From a virus, in IMG/VR virus record IMGVR_UViG_3300042898_002545, positions 1 through 47,711 of that record: a stretch of 47,711 nt of DNA. The stretch is one strand, 5' to 3'. The translations under genes were made by a program, and so were the position numbers. Below, in pieces: positions 1 to 7,567 of the stretch (position 1 is the first letter of the stretch; each line of letters starts with the position of its first letter). The notes below the pieces were generated by a model that saw only the letters and a program-made list of their open reading frames with translations, did no database searches and was not told where the DNA came from.

Positions 1-44
1 ATACTACCTAATGACACCTATAAGCTTTATTTCTAGGAGGTAGG

Positions 45-1184
45 ATGTATGTTGAACCGCTCGACAATAAAGGTGAGTGTGTTGGTTATTTTTGTAATGG
101 CGTAATAACTGACAAAGCTCCACAATTTGCTCGTTCTTGGAATTATCATCCTTCTTTCCAAAACGGAGAGTATGCTTACCTGTATTTTCAAGGTGAGATT
201 AATGATGCTGTGTCCAACAATAAAGAAGATTGGAAGATGCTTAATGACAAGATGAAAGCATTTTTTAAGTCCTTTCAAAACTCTAAAATTAATCTTGATG
301 ATAATTGTTTGTTTGATCTAATTCCTCAACATTTTTTGGTTGGATATTATGATGCAAAAACCAAGATTGTAAAAGAAGTTCTTGAAACAAAACAGAAGCC
401 ACATGATTATGATTATCTTGTGGCTCTTTCAGAGGTTGTTTGGGACATTAAAAGTAGAAAACTAAACATTGATACTTCTTGTCTTTCAGAAGATAAAATT
501 ATCGACAAGTATTCCAATCTTAGTCCCTACATCAACTACAACATCTTTGGAACTAAAACTGGTAGACTTTCGACCCATAAGCGTTCATTCCCTATTATGC
601 AGATGGATAAGAACCACAGAACAATTCTAAATCCAAATAATGATTGGTTTATTGAGCTTGATTACAACGGTGCAGAGCTTCGTACATTCTTGGCTCTTGC
701 TGGTGTTGAACAACCAAACGTTGACATTCACGATTGGAATGCAAAACATATCTTTGACGGAAATAAAACAAGAGATGAAGCAAAAGTCTCATTTCTTGCT
801 TGGCTTTATGGAGATACAAAAAATGAAAAGGCTGAAGTCATTTACAATAAAGAAAAAGTCCTTGGCAAGTATTGGGATGGAGAGAAGATTACTAATTTCT
901 ACGGCAAAGAAATATTGGCAGATTCTAAGCACGCTTTGTCTTACCTTATTCAGTCTTCTTTTGCTCAACTTGCTCTTCGTCAGATGATTAAAGTATTTGA
1001 GTTTCTAAAAGGTCGTAAATCTTTTATTGCTTTTACAATTCATGACAACATTGTTATTGATTTGGCAGAAGAAGATAAAAAAGATCTAAAACAAATTATG
1101 AAGATTTATTCATCAACAGACCTTGGAATATTCAAGGTTAATGTGAAAGCAGGTAATAATTATGGAGAAATGCGTAAGATTTGA
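45..1184 (+). CDS. Family A DNA polymerase, polymerase-domain protein
   Basis: Template-directed DNA synthesis. The three palm/fingers motifs are visible: motif A around D206 (ELDYNGAELR), the O-helix with K247 and Y255 (RDEAK...LYG), and motif C at H333-D334-N335. At 379 aa the protein has no 3'-5' exonuclease domain; that part may be a separate upstream gene outside the window, and a 5'-3' exonuclease is separate at 8106. ATG at 45 follows AGGAGG, and an in-frame stop at 21 fixes the start region. Two oddities: motif C reads HDN rather than the usual HDE, and the position matching E. coli Pol I Phe762 is Leu. A DnaE-type polymerase is also encoded at 19356, so which one replicates the genome is open. 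Confidence 0.88.
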   Translation: MYVEPLDNKGECVGYFCNGVITDKAPQFARSWNYHPSFQNGEYAYLYFQGEINDAVSNNKEDWKMLNDKMKAFFKSFQNSKINLDDNCLFDLIPQHFLVGYYDAKTKIVKEVLETKQKPHDYDYLVALSEVVWDIKSRKLNIDTSCLSEDKIIDKYSNLSPYINYNIFGTKTGRLSTHKRSFPIMQMDKNHRTILNPNNDWFIELDYNGAELRTFLALAGVEQPNVDIHDWNAKHIFDGNKTRDEAKVSFLAWLYGDTKNEKAEVIYNKEKVLGKYWDGEKITNFYGKEILADSKHALSYLIQSSFAQLALRQMIKVFEFLKGRKSFIAFTIHDNIVIDLAEEDKKDLKQIMKIYSSTDLGIFKVNVKAGNNYGEMRKI

Positions 1185-1209
1185 CTACTTATAGTGTTAG
1201 GAGATAAAA

Positions 1210-1566
1210 ATGGATCAAGTAATAATGCAACTGGTTCAAATGGAACAACAAATGAGAATCTTCCATTGGCAAACAAAATCATTCGCCAGACATTCAGCTT
1301 TTGGTGGAATTTATGGTACACTTGGCGATCTTATTGACACATTTGCAGAAGCTTGGATGGGAAGAAACGGAAGAGTTCGTGTTGCTGGTCCAATTGAGCT
1401 ACAGAACCTTGGTGGGGATGTAGAAGGTATTGTTGATGGATACATTGAAATTTTGGTTGGTCTTACAGATACACTTGATCCACAAAGAGATACAGATCTT
1501 CTAAACATTCGTGATGAAATACTTGGAGAGTTTAATAAACTCAAATATTTATTGACGCTTAAATAA
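1210..1566 (+). CDS. Dps/ferritin-like small protein (DUF5856 type)
   Basis: A 118 aa, probably all-helical protein. Near residues 18-50 it has a Dps-like pattern: HW, then H, then D and E spaced as in a ferritin-like helix pair (FHWQTKSFARHSAFG...DLIDTFAE). This resembles the DUF5856 family seen in large marine phages. A Dps-like role (binding DNA or iron, or protecting DNA) is inferred from the pattern only. It follows the polymerase by 25 bp with TTAGGAG before the ATG, and its stop overlaps the next start (TAATG), so it is translationally coupled to the phosphatase-loop protein. Confidence 0.55.
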   Translation: MDQVIMQLVQMEQQMRIFHWQTKSFARHSAFGGIYGTLGDLIDTFAEAWMGRNGRVRVAGPIELQNLGGDVEGIVDGYIEILVGLTDTLDPQRDTDLLNIRDEILGEFNKLKYLLTLK

Positions 1567-2558
1567 TGGACCCTTTAGTAAAAGAACTCAGAGAGCTATT
1601 AGCAGAACAAACCGAGCCTTATCAAAGAAAGATGAAGGCTAAGCATAGTCGTTTGAAAAAGAGAGTAATTGGTCACGGAGGGCAAAAAGCTGGTCCTCCT
1701 TACTCAATCAAGCCTTCTATGGAACGCTCCAAATCTGCTCCTCCTATGGGTGAGGGTGTATTTGATAAGTTAAAAAGGTCAGTTGGTATTAAACCTTCAG
1801 AAAGTGATAGATATAATCAAATAGGAAGCTCTAACATATATGTTGGTGAACAACCTATTATGGGTTCTAAATTTATGACTGATATAGTTGATAGATTTAG
1901 TAAAGTTTATCTTGTTGCTGAAGAAACAATAAATCAACTAACTCCACAAGAAATGGAAAGTCAAAAGGGAAAAGTTGTTGCTTGTCCTACACAAGATACA
2001 AGTAATCCAACACAAGAACAATTAGCTAAAATGGAGCAAGTAGCACAAAGTATTGCTAATGAACCAGATAGTGCTTTTGTCCTTGTTTCTTGTAAGGCAG
2101 GCATGAACAGGTCAGCAGCAATTGCAGCAAGAGCTTTAGTTTTAAAAGCTGGGATTACATCTGTACAAAACGAACAAGAGAAACAAAGAGTAACCCAAAT
2201 TATTAATTCAGTAATAGAAAGTAGAACTCCTGCAATTACAATGGGATCTCCTGGTGTTTTAAGATATGATATGAGAACCAATAGAGAAGAAACAGCTTTA
2301 CATGGTACTCCACATCAAGCGTTTATTAACTTCATCATGTATGGTACAAGAAACGTCGCAACAACCGTAAATGAACATATAGTTAAACAAGGTTCAGAAT
2401 GGTGTTTAAAATCAAAAAAGAATAATAAAAATCTTGGCTGTTATTCATCAAAAAAAGGTGCTCAAAAAAGAGAAAAACAAGTACAATATTTTAAACATAT
2501 GAACGAAAATATTGTTGAAGAAACAGTTAGAGAGGTTATAAGAGAAATACTGAAGTAG
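1566..2558 (+). CDS. Virion-type protein with dual-specificity-phosphatase loop
   Basis: 330 aa. Residues 176-183 read CKAGMNRS, the CX5R(S) P-loop of dual-specificity and tyrosine phosphatases, followed by a helix as in that fold; an Asp general acid was not identified. A second conserved-looking patch near residues 278-312 (EWCLKSKK...LGCYSSKKGAQKR) resembles a short basic module seen in other phage structural proteins. The N-terminus contains LLAE at about residues 11-14, and the C-terminus ends in an amphipathic helix (EETVREVIREILK) like the tags on other proteins here. Virion packaging is inferred from those tags. The phosphatase activity and its target are unproven. Confidence 0.55.
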   Translation: MDPLVKELRELLAEQTEPYQRKMKAKHSRLKKRVIGHGGQKAGPPYSIKPSMERSKSAPPMGEGVFDKLKRSVGIKPSESDRYNQIGSSNIYVGEQPIMGSKFMTDIVDRFSKVYLVAEETINQLTPQEMESQKGKVVACPTQDTSNPTQEQLAKMEQVAQSIANEPDSAFVLVSCKAGMNRSAAIAARALVLKAGITSVQNEQEKQRVTQIINSVIESRTPAITMGSPGVLRYDMRTNREETALHGTPHQAFINFIMYGTRNVATTVNEHIVKQGSEWCLKSKKNNKNLGCYSSKKGAQKREKQVQYFKHMNENIVEETVREVIREILK

Positions 2559-2564
2559 GTAATC

Positions 2565-2969
2565 ATGGAAGAGAAAGATACTCACGATTCTGTTGTTATT
2601 GTTGTTACAGATAAAACTAAAATACTTTTAATTAAAAGATCTAAAACAGATGAGTGGATGCCACTTCATTGGTCATTTCCAGGTGGACACATAGAAAAGG
2701 GTGAAGCACCATATAAAGCTGCAAAAAGAGAGCTAAAAGAGGAAACAAACCTCGATGGTAGTGTGACGTATGCTGGTCTTCGTAAAACAAAAACAGGTAA
2801 AATGTACATTTATCTTTGTGATGATTTTAAAAATGACATTGAATTAAACTATGAGCATTCTGACTATAAATGGGTTGAGTATAAAGATATTGATAATCTT
2901 GACGATAAGACTCCTTATGTAAAAGAGATTATTGCTAGTGCATTACAAATTCCAATGGGCTATGAATGA
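2565..2969 (+). CDS. NUDIX hydrolase
   Basis: 134 aa pyrophosphohydrolase of nucleoside diphosphate-linked substrates. The Nudix box GX5EX7REUXEE is complete at residues 41-60 (G41, E47, R55-E56, E59-E60), supplying the Mg2+ ligands. Length is normal for a single-domain NUDIX protein. The substrate cannot be told from sequence; pool cleaning of oxidised dNTPs, mRNA decapping as for T4 NudE-type enzymes, or signalling nucleotides are all possible. It overlaps the following gene by 4 bp (ATGA). Confidence 0.9.
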   Translation: MEEKDTHDSVVIVVTDKTKILLIKRSKTDEWMPLHWSFPGGHIEKGEAPYKAAKRELKEETNLDGSVTYAGLRKTKTGKMYIYLCDDFKNDIELNYEHSDYKWVEYKDIDNLDDKTPYVKEIIASALQIPMGYE

Positions 2970-3760
2970 ATATACTAGGATTAGGTAAGACTGGTTGTTC
3001 TGTTGCAGATAAATTTTCTAAATATCCACAATATAAAATATATAAAGTACAGGTAAAAGAACAAGACCATCCAGAAAAGTATGAAGAAAAAACAGATCAT
3101 ATTAGAATAGATTCTATAGATAATAATAGTGATTTAGATTTTTTTGTAAGTGGTGATGAAATTGTATGTTCTGCTTCTTTAAAAGTTTTAGAAAAATATA
3201 AAGATTGTAACATTAGAATTTTTTATATTAAACCAAGTCAAAAGTTCCTAACAGATTTACAAAAAACAACAGATAGAATTGTCTATAACGTTTTACAAGA
3301 GTATACAAGATCTAAAAAATTTGATTCAATGTATATAATAACATACGAAGATGTTGCAAAAACTGTTGGTAAAATACCAATTTTAGGTTATTATGATAAA
3401 TTAAATACTGTAATTGCAGACACTATTCACATGATTAATTTTTTTGATCACAATGAATCTGTTATAGGTAATGAGTTTGAATCCTCACCAACGTATTGTA
3501 TAAATACTATAGGAATTATGGATTTTAATTCTGGTGATGAAAGTATGTTTTATGGACTTGACGAGTGTAGGGAAAAGAGATACTATTACTCTATCGATGA
3601 GAAACAGTTAGAAACTGATGGTGATTTATTTGATACTATCTCAAACCAAATAGATAGTAAAACACAAGATTTTGTAAAGAATAGCTTTGGAGTTTATTCT
3701 AATTCGTTTGGAAAAAACTATTGCTATGTTGTAAAAAAATCTCCACACATACAGAGGTAA
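2966..3760 (+). CDS. Possible divergent tubulin/FtsZ-like protein
   Basis: 264 aa, not firmly recognised. The N-terminus MNILGLGKTGCS resembles the T1 glycine loop of FtsZ/tubulin GTPases. It is followed by a strand-loop-helix-strand (FFVSGDEIV...SLKVLEKY...IRIFYIKP) placed like the T4 loop region, and by D-x-M-Y-I-I plus YYDKLN near residues 113-143 that could match the next conserved strand and N-contact. The canonical GGGTGSG signature is degenerate (SGDEIVCSA). Related proteins seem to occur in other large phages. If correct it would be a cytoskeletal or virion-positioning protein, but a non-GTPase Rossmann protein is equally possible. Confidence 0.3.
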   Translation: MNILGLGKTGCSVADKFSKYPQYKIYKVQVKEQDHPEKYEEKTDHIRIDSIDNNSDLDFFVSGDEIVCSASLKVLEKYKDCNIRIFYIKPSQKFLTDLQKTTDRIVYNVLQEYTRSKKFDSMYIITYEDVAKTVGKIPILGYYDKLNTVIADTIHMINFFDHNESVIGNEFESSPTYCINTIGIMDFNSGDESMFYGLDECREKRYYYSIDEKQLETDGDLFDTISNQIDSKTQDFVKNSFGVYSNSFGKNYCYVVKKSPHIQR

Positions 3761-3761
3761 T

Positions 3762-4013
3762 ATGAAGTCTTATAAGGGTACATTTCTAAAGAAAGATGGT
3801 TCTCAAAGAACTATGCACTTTGTAAAAATTAATGACTTGCCAAAACGAATGGTTGAGGCTAAGATAAAAGGAACAGGAAAGGTAAGAACTCTTGCCGATG
3901 GTTCCGAAACAGTTTATGATGTTGAGGCTAAGGAATTCCGAATCTTCAACCATAAAACGCTAGTAGGAGAGATTCTTGAAATGGATCTTGACGAAAGCAC
4001 CCTAGAGGGATAA
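3762..4013 (+). CDS. Unknown small protein, probably beta-rich
   Basis: 83 aa with no recognised family. Alternating charged and hydrophobic residues with glycine turns (KGTFLKKDGSQRTMHF...LADGSETVYDVEAKEF) suggest a small beta barrel or SH3-like fold. ATG follows AGAGG. The 3' end of the gene contains the promoter proposed for ssb, so it probably closes the polymerase-to-3760 transcription unit. Confidence 0.55.
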   Translation: MKSYKGTFLKKDGSQRTMHFVKINDLPKRMVEAKIKGTGKVRTLADGSETVYDVEAKEFRIFNHKTLVGEILEMDLDESTLEG

Positions 4014-4016
4014 GAT
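3988..4016 (+). promoter_or_regulatory. Sigma70-like promoter for ssb
   Basis: TTGACG (3988-3993), 17-base spacer, TAAGAT (4011-4016). It lies across the end of the preceding gene and sits 60 bases before the ssb ATG. The same spacing recurs at other promoters in this window. Confidence 0.6.
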
Positions 4017-4026
4017 AGAAACATGG

Positions 4027-4050
4027 CGGTTGAAGAGATTTGTTCAACCG
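4027..4050 (+). promoter_or_regulatory. Hairpin in the ssb leader
   Basis: Perfect 8-bp stem (CGGTTGAA / TTCAACCG) with an 8-base loop, about 25 bases before the ssb start and downstream of its proposed promoter, so it would be in the mRNA leader. Only TTCTT follows, so it is weak as a terminator. T4 gene 32 mRNA is autoregulated through a structured leader, and this could be an analogous element; that role is inferred. Confidence 0.5.
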
Positions 4051-4075
4051 TTCTTAACAACAAGGAGACAATAAA

Positions 4076-4870
4076 ATGGCTATTGATATGAGCAAAATGA
4101 AGAACAAGCTTGAGAAGCTTGCTAATAACGGTAAGGAGAGCAATAATTCTGTTAAGTGGAAGATGGAAGAGGGACAGCATTCTGTTCGTATCGTTCCAAC
4201 AGAAGATGGTGATCCATTCAAGGAGCTTTTCTTCCATTACAAGGTAGGCGGAAAGACTGTTCTTTGTCCCAAAAAGAACTTTGGTGATGATTGCCCTGTT
4301 TGTAACTTTGCATCACAACTTTGGCGTGATGGTGTAGCAAACGAGGATAAGGCAAGCCAAAAGATGGCAAAAGAACTATTCCCCAAGCAGCGTTTTATGT
4401 CTCCTGTTCTCGTTCGCGGAGAAGAGGCAAAGGGTGTACAGGTATGGGAATATGGTAAGCGTGCCTACGAGACTATGATTGGTCTTGTTCTAAATCCAGA
4501 GTATGGTGATATTACTGACCCACAGGATGGTCTTGACCTTGTAATTGACTACACTAAGCCTCCTGCTGGTGCAAAAGACCAGTTTCCAGAGACTAAGATC
4601 ACACCACGCCGTAAGTCCTCGCCACTTTGTGACCCATCTTATGGTGGAGCAGCAAAATGCAAGGAACTTCTTGATACTATTCCAGACTTTGGAGCACTTT
4701 ATCCACGCCAGAGCACACAAGAGGTTCAGAAGATCCTCGACGCTGCCCTTGCTTCCGATGAATCTGCTGAAACAGAGTCTCGCGAGATTGTAAAAGGCGG
4801 CACTAAGTCTAAGAAAACCTCCTCCGCAGTTGATGAGGCATTCGCAGATTTCACTGGTACAGACGACTAA
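4076..4870 (+). CDS. Single-stranded DNA-binding protein, T4 gp32 type
   Basis: 264 aa. It coats ssDNA at the fork and during recombination and would work with the recombinase encoded next. The gp32 zinc site is visible as H54, C64, C73 and C76. The N-terminal part is basic, as in the cooperative-binding region of gp32, and the C-terminus is acidic (DEAFADFTGTDD), as in the protein-recruiting tail. RBS AAGGAG sits before the ATG. Arg codons are almost all CGT/CGC, unlike the AGA-rich late genes, which suggests strong expression. It has its own promoter upstream and a terminator downstream. Confidence 0.9.
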   Translation: MAIDMSKMKNKLEKLANNGKESNNSVKWKMEEGQHSVRIVPTEDGDPFKELFFHYKVGGKTVLCPKKNFGDDCPVCNFASQLWRDGVANEDKASQKMAKELFPKQRFMSPVLVRGEEAKGVQVWEYGKRAYETMIGLVLNPEYGDITDPQDGLDLVIDYTKPPAGAKDQFPETKITPRRKSSPLCDPSYGGAAKCKELLDTIPDFGALYPRQSTQEVQKILDAALASDESAETESREIVKGGTKSKKTSSAVDEAFADFTGTDD

Positions 4871-4874
4871 TCTG

Positions 4875-4903
4875 TTGACAAACTAATGAGGCGGGTGTAT
4901 CTT
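4875..4903 (+). promoter_or_regulatory. Sigma70-like promoter for the recombinase gene
   Basis: TTGACA (4875-4880), 17-base spacer, TATCTT (4898-4903). The -10 overlaps the 5' arm and loop of the ssb terminator, so the promoter and terminator share sequence. It sits about 40 bases before the recombinase ATG. Confidence 0.6.
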
Positions 4904-4920
4904 TATGGTACACCCGTTTT
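4892..4920 (+). terminator. Intrinsic terminator after ssb
   Basis: CGGGTGTA / TACACCCG, a perfect 8-bp stem with a 9-base loop, followed directly by TTTT. It ends the ssb transcript. Confidence 0.85.
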
Positions 4921-4941
4921 CATTTATCACAAAGGAACCAA

Positions 4942-6066
4942 ATGGCTAAAAAAACTCAAACAACGACAAATGGTAAATTATCTATTGCACAAATGAGAGA
5001 TGCAATTAATAAAAAAGCAGGAATTGAAGTTTCTTTTGATCTTCTTGAACAAAACCCATCAGAAGTAACAGAATGGATTCCAACAGGTTCAGATGTACTA
5101 GACTCTATTATTTGTAGAGGTAAGAAAGCAGGAATTCCAGTTGGACGTATTACAGAACTTGCAGGTATTGAAGCCTCTGGTAAGTCATATTTTGCTGCTC
5201 AGATTGCTGCTAATGCACAAAAGATGGGAATGACTGTAGTTTACTTTGATTCTGAATCTGCACTAGACCCTTCATTCCTTAGTAAAGCTGGTTGTAATGT
5301 AGGAGAGATCATTTATACTCAAGCAGTAAACATTGAGTTTGTTCTTGAAACTATTGAACAACTTCTTGGAGAAGGTGATCACTTCTTGTTTGTTCTTGAC
5401 TCGTTTGCATTTACTCCATCGCTTGCAGACCTTGAAGGAGACTTTAACCCTCAGTCTTCAATGGCAGTAAAACCAAGAATTATGTCAAAAGGTCTTGCAA
5501 AACTTATTCAACCAATTGCAAACAAGAAAAGCACATTTCTTGTCCTTAATCAGCTAAAACAGAACATTGTAATGGGTCCAACAGCACATACAGAAATGCT
5601 TGTAAACCCATTTATAACTCCTGGTGGTAAAGCACTATCTTATGCTTATTCACTAAGAATTTGGCTTACTCCCAAAAAGAGCAAAGCAAGTTATGTTGTA
5701 TCTCCAACAGGATTTAGAATCGGGTCAGAGACTAAATGTGTACTAAAGAAATCTCGTTTTGGTACAGAAGGTAGAGAATGTTCGCTTAAACTGTTATGGG
5801 GTGGAGAGCGAGTAGAAGTTTCAGACCACGAAGCTTGGCTTGACATTATCTCTAAATCAGATAGAGCTTCAAGTGGTGCTTGGTGGACAATTACTCTACT
5901 TGATGGGTCAGAAAAAAGATTTAGATCAGCAGATTTTGCTACAGAACTTCAGAATGAAAGTTTTAGAAATGCTGTACTGAGTATTGTAGAAGAAGAACTT
6001 ATTACTAAATTTGATAAGCAAACTGGTAATGCTTCAAATTATTACAATATAGAAAGCGAAGATTAA
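4942..6066 (+). CDS. uvsX: RecA/UvsX-type recombinase
   Basis: 374 aa strand-exchange ATPase for recombination-dependent replication and repair. Walker A is GIEASGKS (residues 75-82). A following FDSES (near residue 110) matches the RecA/UvsX pattern, and FLFVLDSFAF is the Walker B strand. Loop regions around residues 165-225 (MSKGLAKLIQP...NQLKQNI...TPGGKAL) match the central RecA core. The length is close to T4 UvsX (391 aa), and the C-terminus is shorter than in bacterial RecA. AAGGA precedes the ATG. The ssb-recombinase neighbourhood matches a T4-type recombination system. Confidence 0.9.
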   Translation: MAKKTQTTTNGKLSIAQMRDAINKKAGIEVSFDLLEQNPSEVTEWIPTGSDVLDSIICRGKKAGIPVGRITELAGIEASGKSYFAAQIAANAQKMGMTVVYFDSESALDPSFLSKAGCNVGEIIYTQAVNIEFVLETIEQLLGEGDHFLFVLDSFAFTPSLADLEGDFNPQSSMAVKPRIMSKGLAKLIQPIANKKSTFLVLNQLKQNIVMGPTAHTEMLVNPFITPGGKALSYAYSLRIWLTPKKSKASYVVSPTGFRIGSETKCVLKKSRFGTEGRECSLKLLWGGERVEVSDHEAWLDIISKSDRASSGAWWTITLLDGSEKRFRSADFATELQNESFRNAVLSIVEEELITKFDKQTGNASNYYNIESED

Positions 6067-6083
6067 TAATTTTATGCTTTTTT

Positions 6084-6123
6084 CATGTAATTGTACTATT
6101 TATAAACGAGGTACAATTACATG
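6084..6123 (+). promoter_or_regulatory. Perfect 13-bp inverted repeat ending on a start codon
   Basis: CATGTAATTGTAC (6084-6096) and GTACAATTACATG (6111-6123) are exact reverse complements around a 14-base loop. The final ATG of the right arm is the start codon of the 6121 gene, and the loop holds the last bases of the ACTATTTA motif plus part of the RBS. It could be a translation-controlling mRNA hairpin or a dimer operator. Confidence 0.75.
6095..6102 (+). promoter_or_regulatory. Late-promoter-like motif ACTATTTA
   Basis: ACTATTTA lies 18 bases before the ATG of a tagged virion-type gene. The same octamer sits before the genes at 22818, 29735, 31491, 37635 and 47296. Confidence 0.45.
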
Positions 6124-6744
6124 AAAAAACTATCTGAATCACAATTAAGAATAATAATAAAAGAAGAATTATATTCTGTATTAAACGAAGCTGGCTATGA
6201 ACCAAATTTTGTAGAAAAAGGTCTTTATACAGTACAAGATTTTTTTGGTGTTAGTAATGAAAGTGGACGTAAAATAAAAAATAGAGCAAGAGAATTATTA
6301 GATGATGAAGCTTTTATGAAAATGTATCCTTCTCAAGAAAGTTCACTCAAAAAAATAATTGCAATGGGGAACAACGAGGCTTCTAGTGCTGCTAGTAAAT
6401 ATTTGACCCCTGTTGAAGAATTTTATGAAAAATATTTAGGTACTAAAGCTTCACAGGAAATGGAAACAAAAAGATCAGAATATGATAAGCATGTTAGAGA
6501 TCAAAGATTTAAGCAAAGTCAAGCAGCTAGACAAGCCGAACAAGATAGAATTGCAGCAAACGAAAAATACAGAAGAGAAGAGGCTGACAGAGAAGAAATG
6601 GAAAGGGTTTATCAAACAACAGCTATTGAAAACCCAAATACTGGAAGGCTTGAGTATTCAACCACAAGAACACCAGGAGCACTCACCCGTGCAGAAGAGG
6701 CAGAATTAGCTAGAAAAGCTAGACGTAAAGCTTACGGTATTTAG
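6121..6744 (+). CDS. Tagged, probable internal virion protein
   Basis: 207 aa with no known domain. The first 23 residues form an amphipathic helix (KLSESQLRIIIKEELYSVLNE) ending in LNE (21-23), followed by Ala. That matches the layout of T4 capsid-targeting sequences, which are removed after (L/I)xE by the prohead protease. Residues about 115-180 are strongly charged and helical (RSEYDKHVRDQRFKQ...), likely coiled coil. It stands alone between the recombinase gene and a terminator, with its own late-type motif in a perfect inverted repeat. Packaging in the head is inferred from the tag. Confidence 0.5.
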   Translation: MKKLSESQLRIIIKEELYSVLNEAGYEPNFVEKGLYTVQDFFGVSNESGRKIKNRARELLDDEAFMKMYPSQESSLKKIIAMGNNEASSAASKYLTPVEEFYEKYLGTKASQEMETKRSEYDKHVRDQRFKQSQAARQAEQDRIAANEKYRREEADREEMERVYQTTAIENPNTGRLEYSTTRTPGALTRAEEAELARKARRKAYGI

Positions 6745-6768
6745 ATAATTTAGTATTGTAAAAGAAAC

Positions 6769-6804
6769 AGGCTCCATAGGGTTGACTTCCCTATGGGGCT
6801 TTGT
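6769..6804 (+). terminator. Terminator after the 6121 gene
   Basis: Stem CCATAGGG / CCCTATGG with a 7-base loop, extended by GGCT/GGCT-type G-U pairing and followed by TTTGTT. The loop holds the -35 of the next promoter. Confidence 0.75.
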
Positions 6805-6810
6805 TACTAT
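6782..6810 (+). promoter_or_regulatory. Sigma70-like promoter nested in a terminator
   Basis: TTGACT (6782-6787) in the terminator loop, 17-base spacer made by the 3' arm, TACTAT (6805-6810). It would start the deaminase operon about 20 bases before the ATG at 6835. Confidence 0.6.
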
Positions 6811-6834
6811 CTGTGTGTTGGAGCAAAGAACACT

Positions 6835-7260
6835 ATGGAGAATGACCCGAGTAAGCTTTCTAAGAAGAAGCAGCGTTACATTGAGCTTGCTATGCGTATT
6901 GCAGGACAGACTGAATTTCGTGAGTACAAGCATGGTGCTGTACTTGTTCGCGGTGGTACTGTTCTGAATACTTCTTGTAACAAGAATAAGTACAAGGCTT
7001 GGGCTAATCGATTCCGCGATAGCAAGAAGCAGCGTGGTCATGCTACTGTCCATGCTGAGATTGGTGCTATTCTTGGTCTTGACCGCTCCATTACTGAGGG
7101 TTCTACTGTTTATGTTGTTCGCGTTGGTCGTGATGGATGCCTTCGCAATTCTAAGCCCTGCCCTATGTGCGAGGCTGCTATGCAGTTTGTTGGGGTGAAA
7201 AAGGTTGTTTACTCTAATGAGAATGGTGGTATTCAGTCTATGAGGATTTACAATGAGTAA
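6835..7260 (+). CDS. Zinc-dependent cytidine/dCMP deaminase-like protein
   Basis: 141 aa. It has the zinc deaminase signature HAE (H73-A74-E75) and PCPMC (C109, C112), so hydrolytic deamination of a cytosine-type base or nucleotide is likely; a dCMP deaminase feeding dUMP to ThyX would fit the phage's own thymidylate pathway. The larger regulatory insert of T4 dCMP deaminase is not evident, so the substrate is uncertain. The ATG at 6835 is chosen because GGAG lies 11 bases before it. An in-frame ATG at 6793 falls inside the upstream terminator, before the -10, and would not be transcribed from this promoter. The gene is rich in CGT/CGC Arg codons. Confidence 0.75.
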   Translation: MENDPSKLSKKKQRYIELAMRIAGQTEFREYKHGAVLVRGGTVLNTSCNKNKYKAWANRFRDSKKQRGHATVHAEIGAILGLDRSITEGSTVYVVRVGRDGCLRNSKPCPMCEAAMQFVGVKKVVYSNENGGIQSMRIYNE

Positions 7261-7567
7261 TAAGAAATATGTAGAAACTAAGTATGCCGATAATTATCGT
7301 AATCCTTGGGAAGAGCAGAAAGAAGGATTTTGGACCATTTATAAAAGGGATGGTTCTACTTCAATGAGAAAAGTAAACCCAGAAGAAGGGACTCAAGAAC
7401 TTGAAGCTTTTCATTATGCTATGGCTATTAGTTATGATGTTATGATGAATGAAATCTCAAACACTGTTAATAGTGGAAAGCCTTATTCTCTTTCCGACAT
7501 AGCTATAAATACTATTAATGCTATTGGAAAAATTGTAAAAGAAAGGAGGAATAATGTGGGAAACTGA
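7253..7567 (+). CDS. Unknown protein
   Basis: 104 aa, no recognised family. Overlaps the deaminase end by 8 bases, with GAGG before its ATG. The C-terminal half looks helical (YAMAISYDVMMNEI...INTINAIGKIVKERR). It belongs to the deaminase operon. Confidence 0.55.
   Translation: MSNKKYVETKYADNYRNPWEEQKEGFWTIYKRDGSTSMRKVNPEEGTQELEAFHYAMAISYDVMMNEISNTVNSGKPYSLSDIAINTINAIGKIVKERRNNVGN

Noticed and set aside
1181-1209. TTGACT and TATAGT before the Dps-like gene
   Set aside because: The two hexamers are only 3 bases apart and neither has a partner at proper spacing.
6793-6834. Earlier ATG start for the deaminase
   Set aside because: The ATG is inside the upstream terminator, before the proposed -10, and lacks an RBS; ATG 6835 has GGAG in place.
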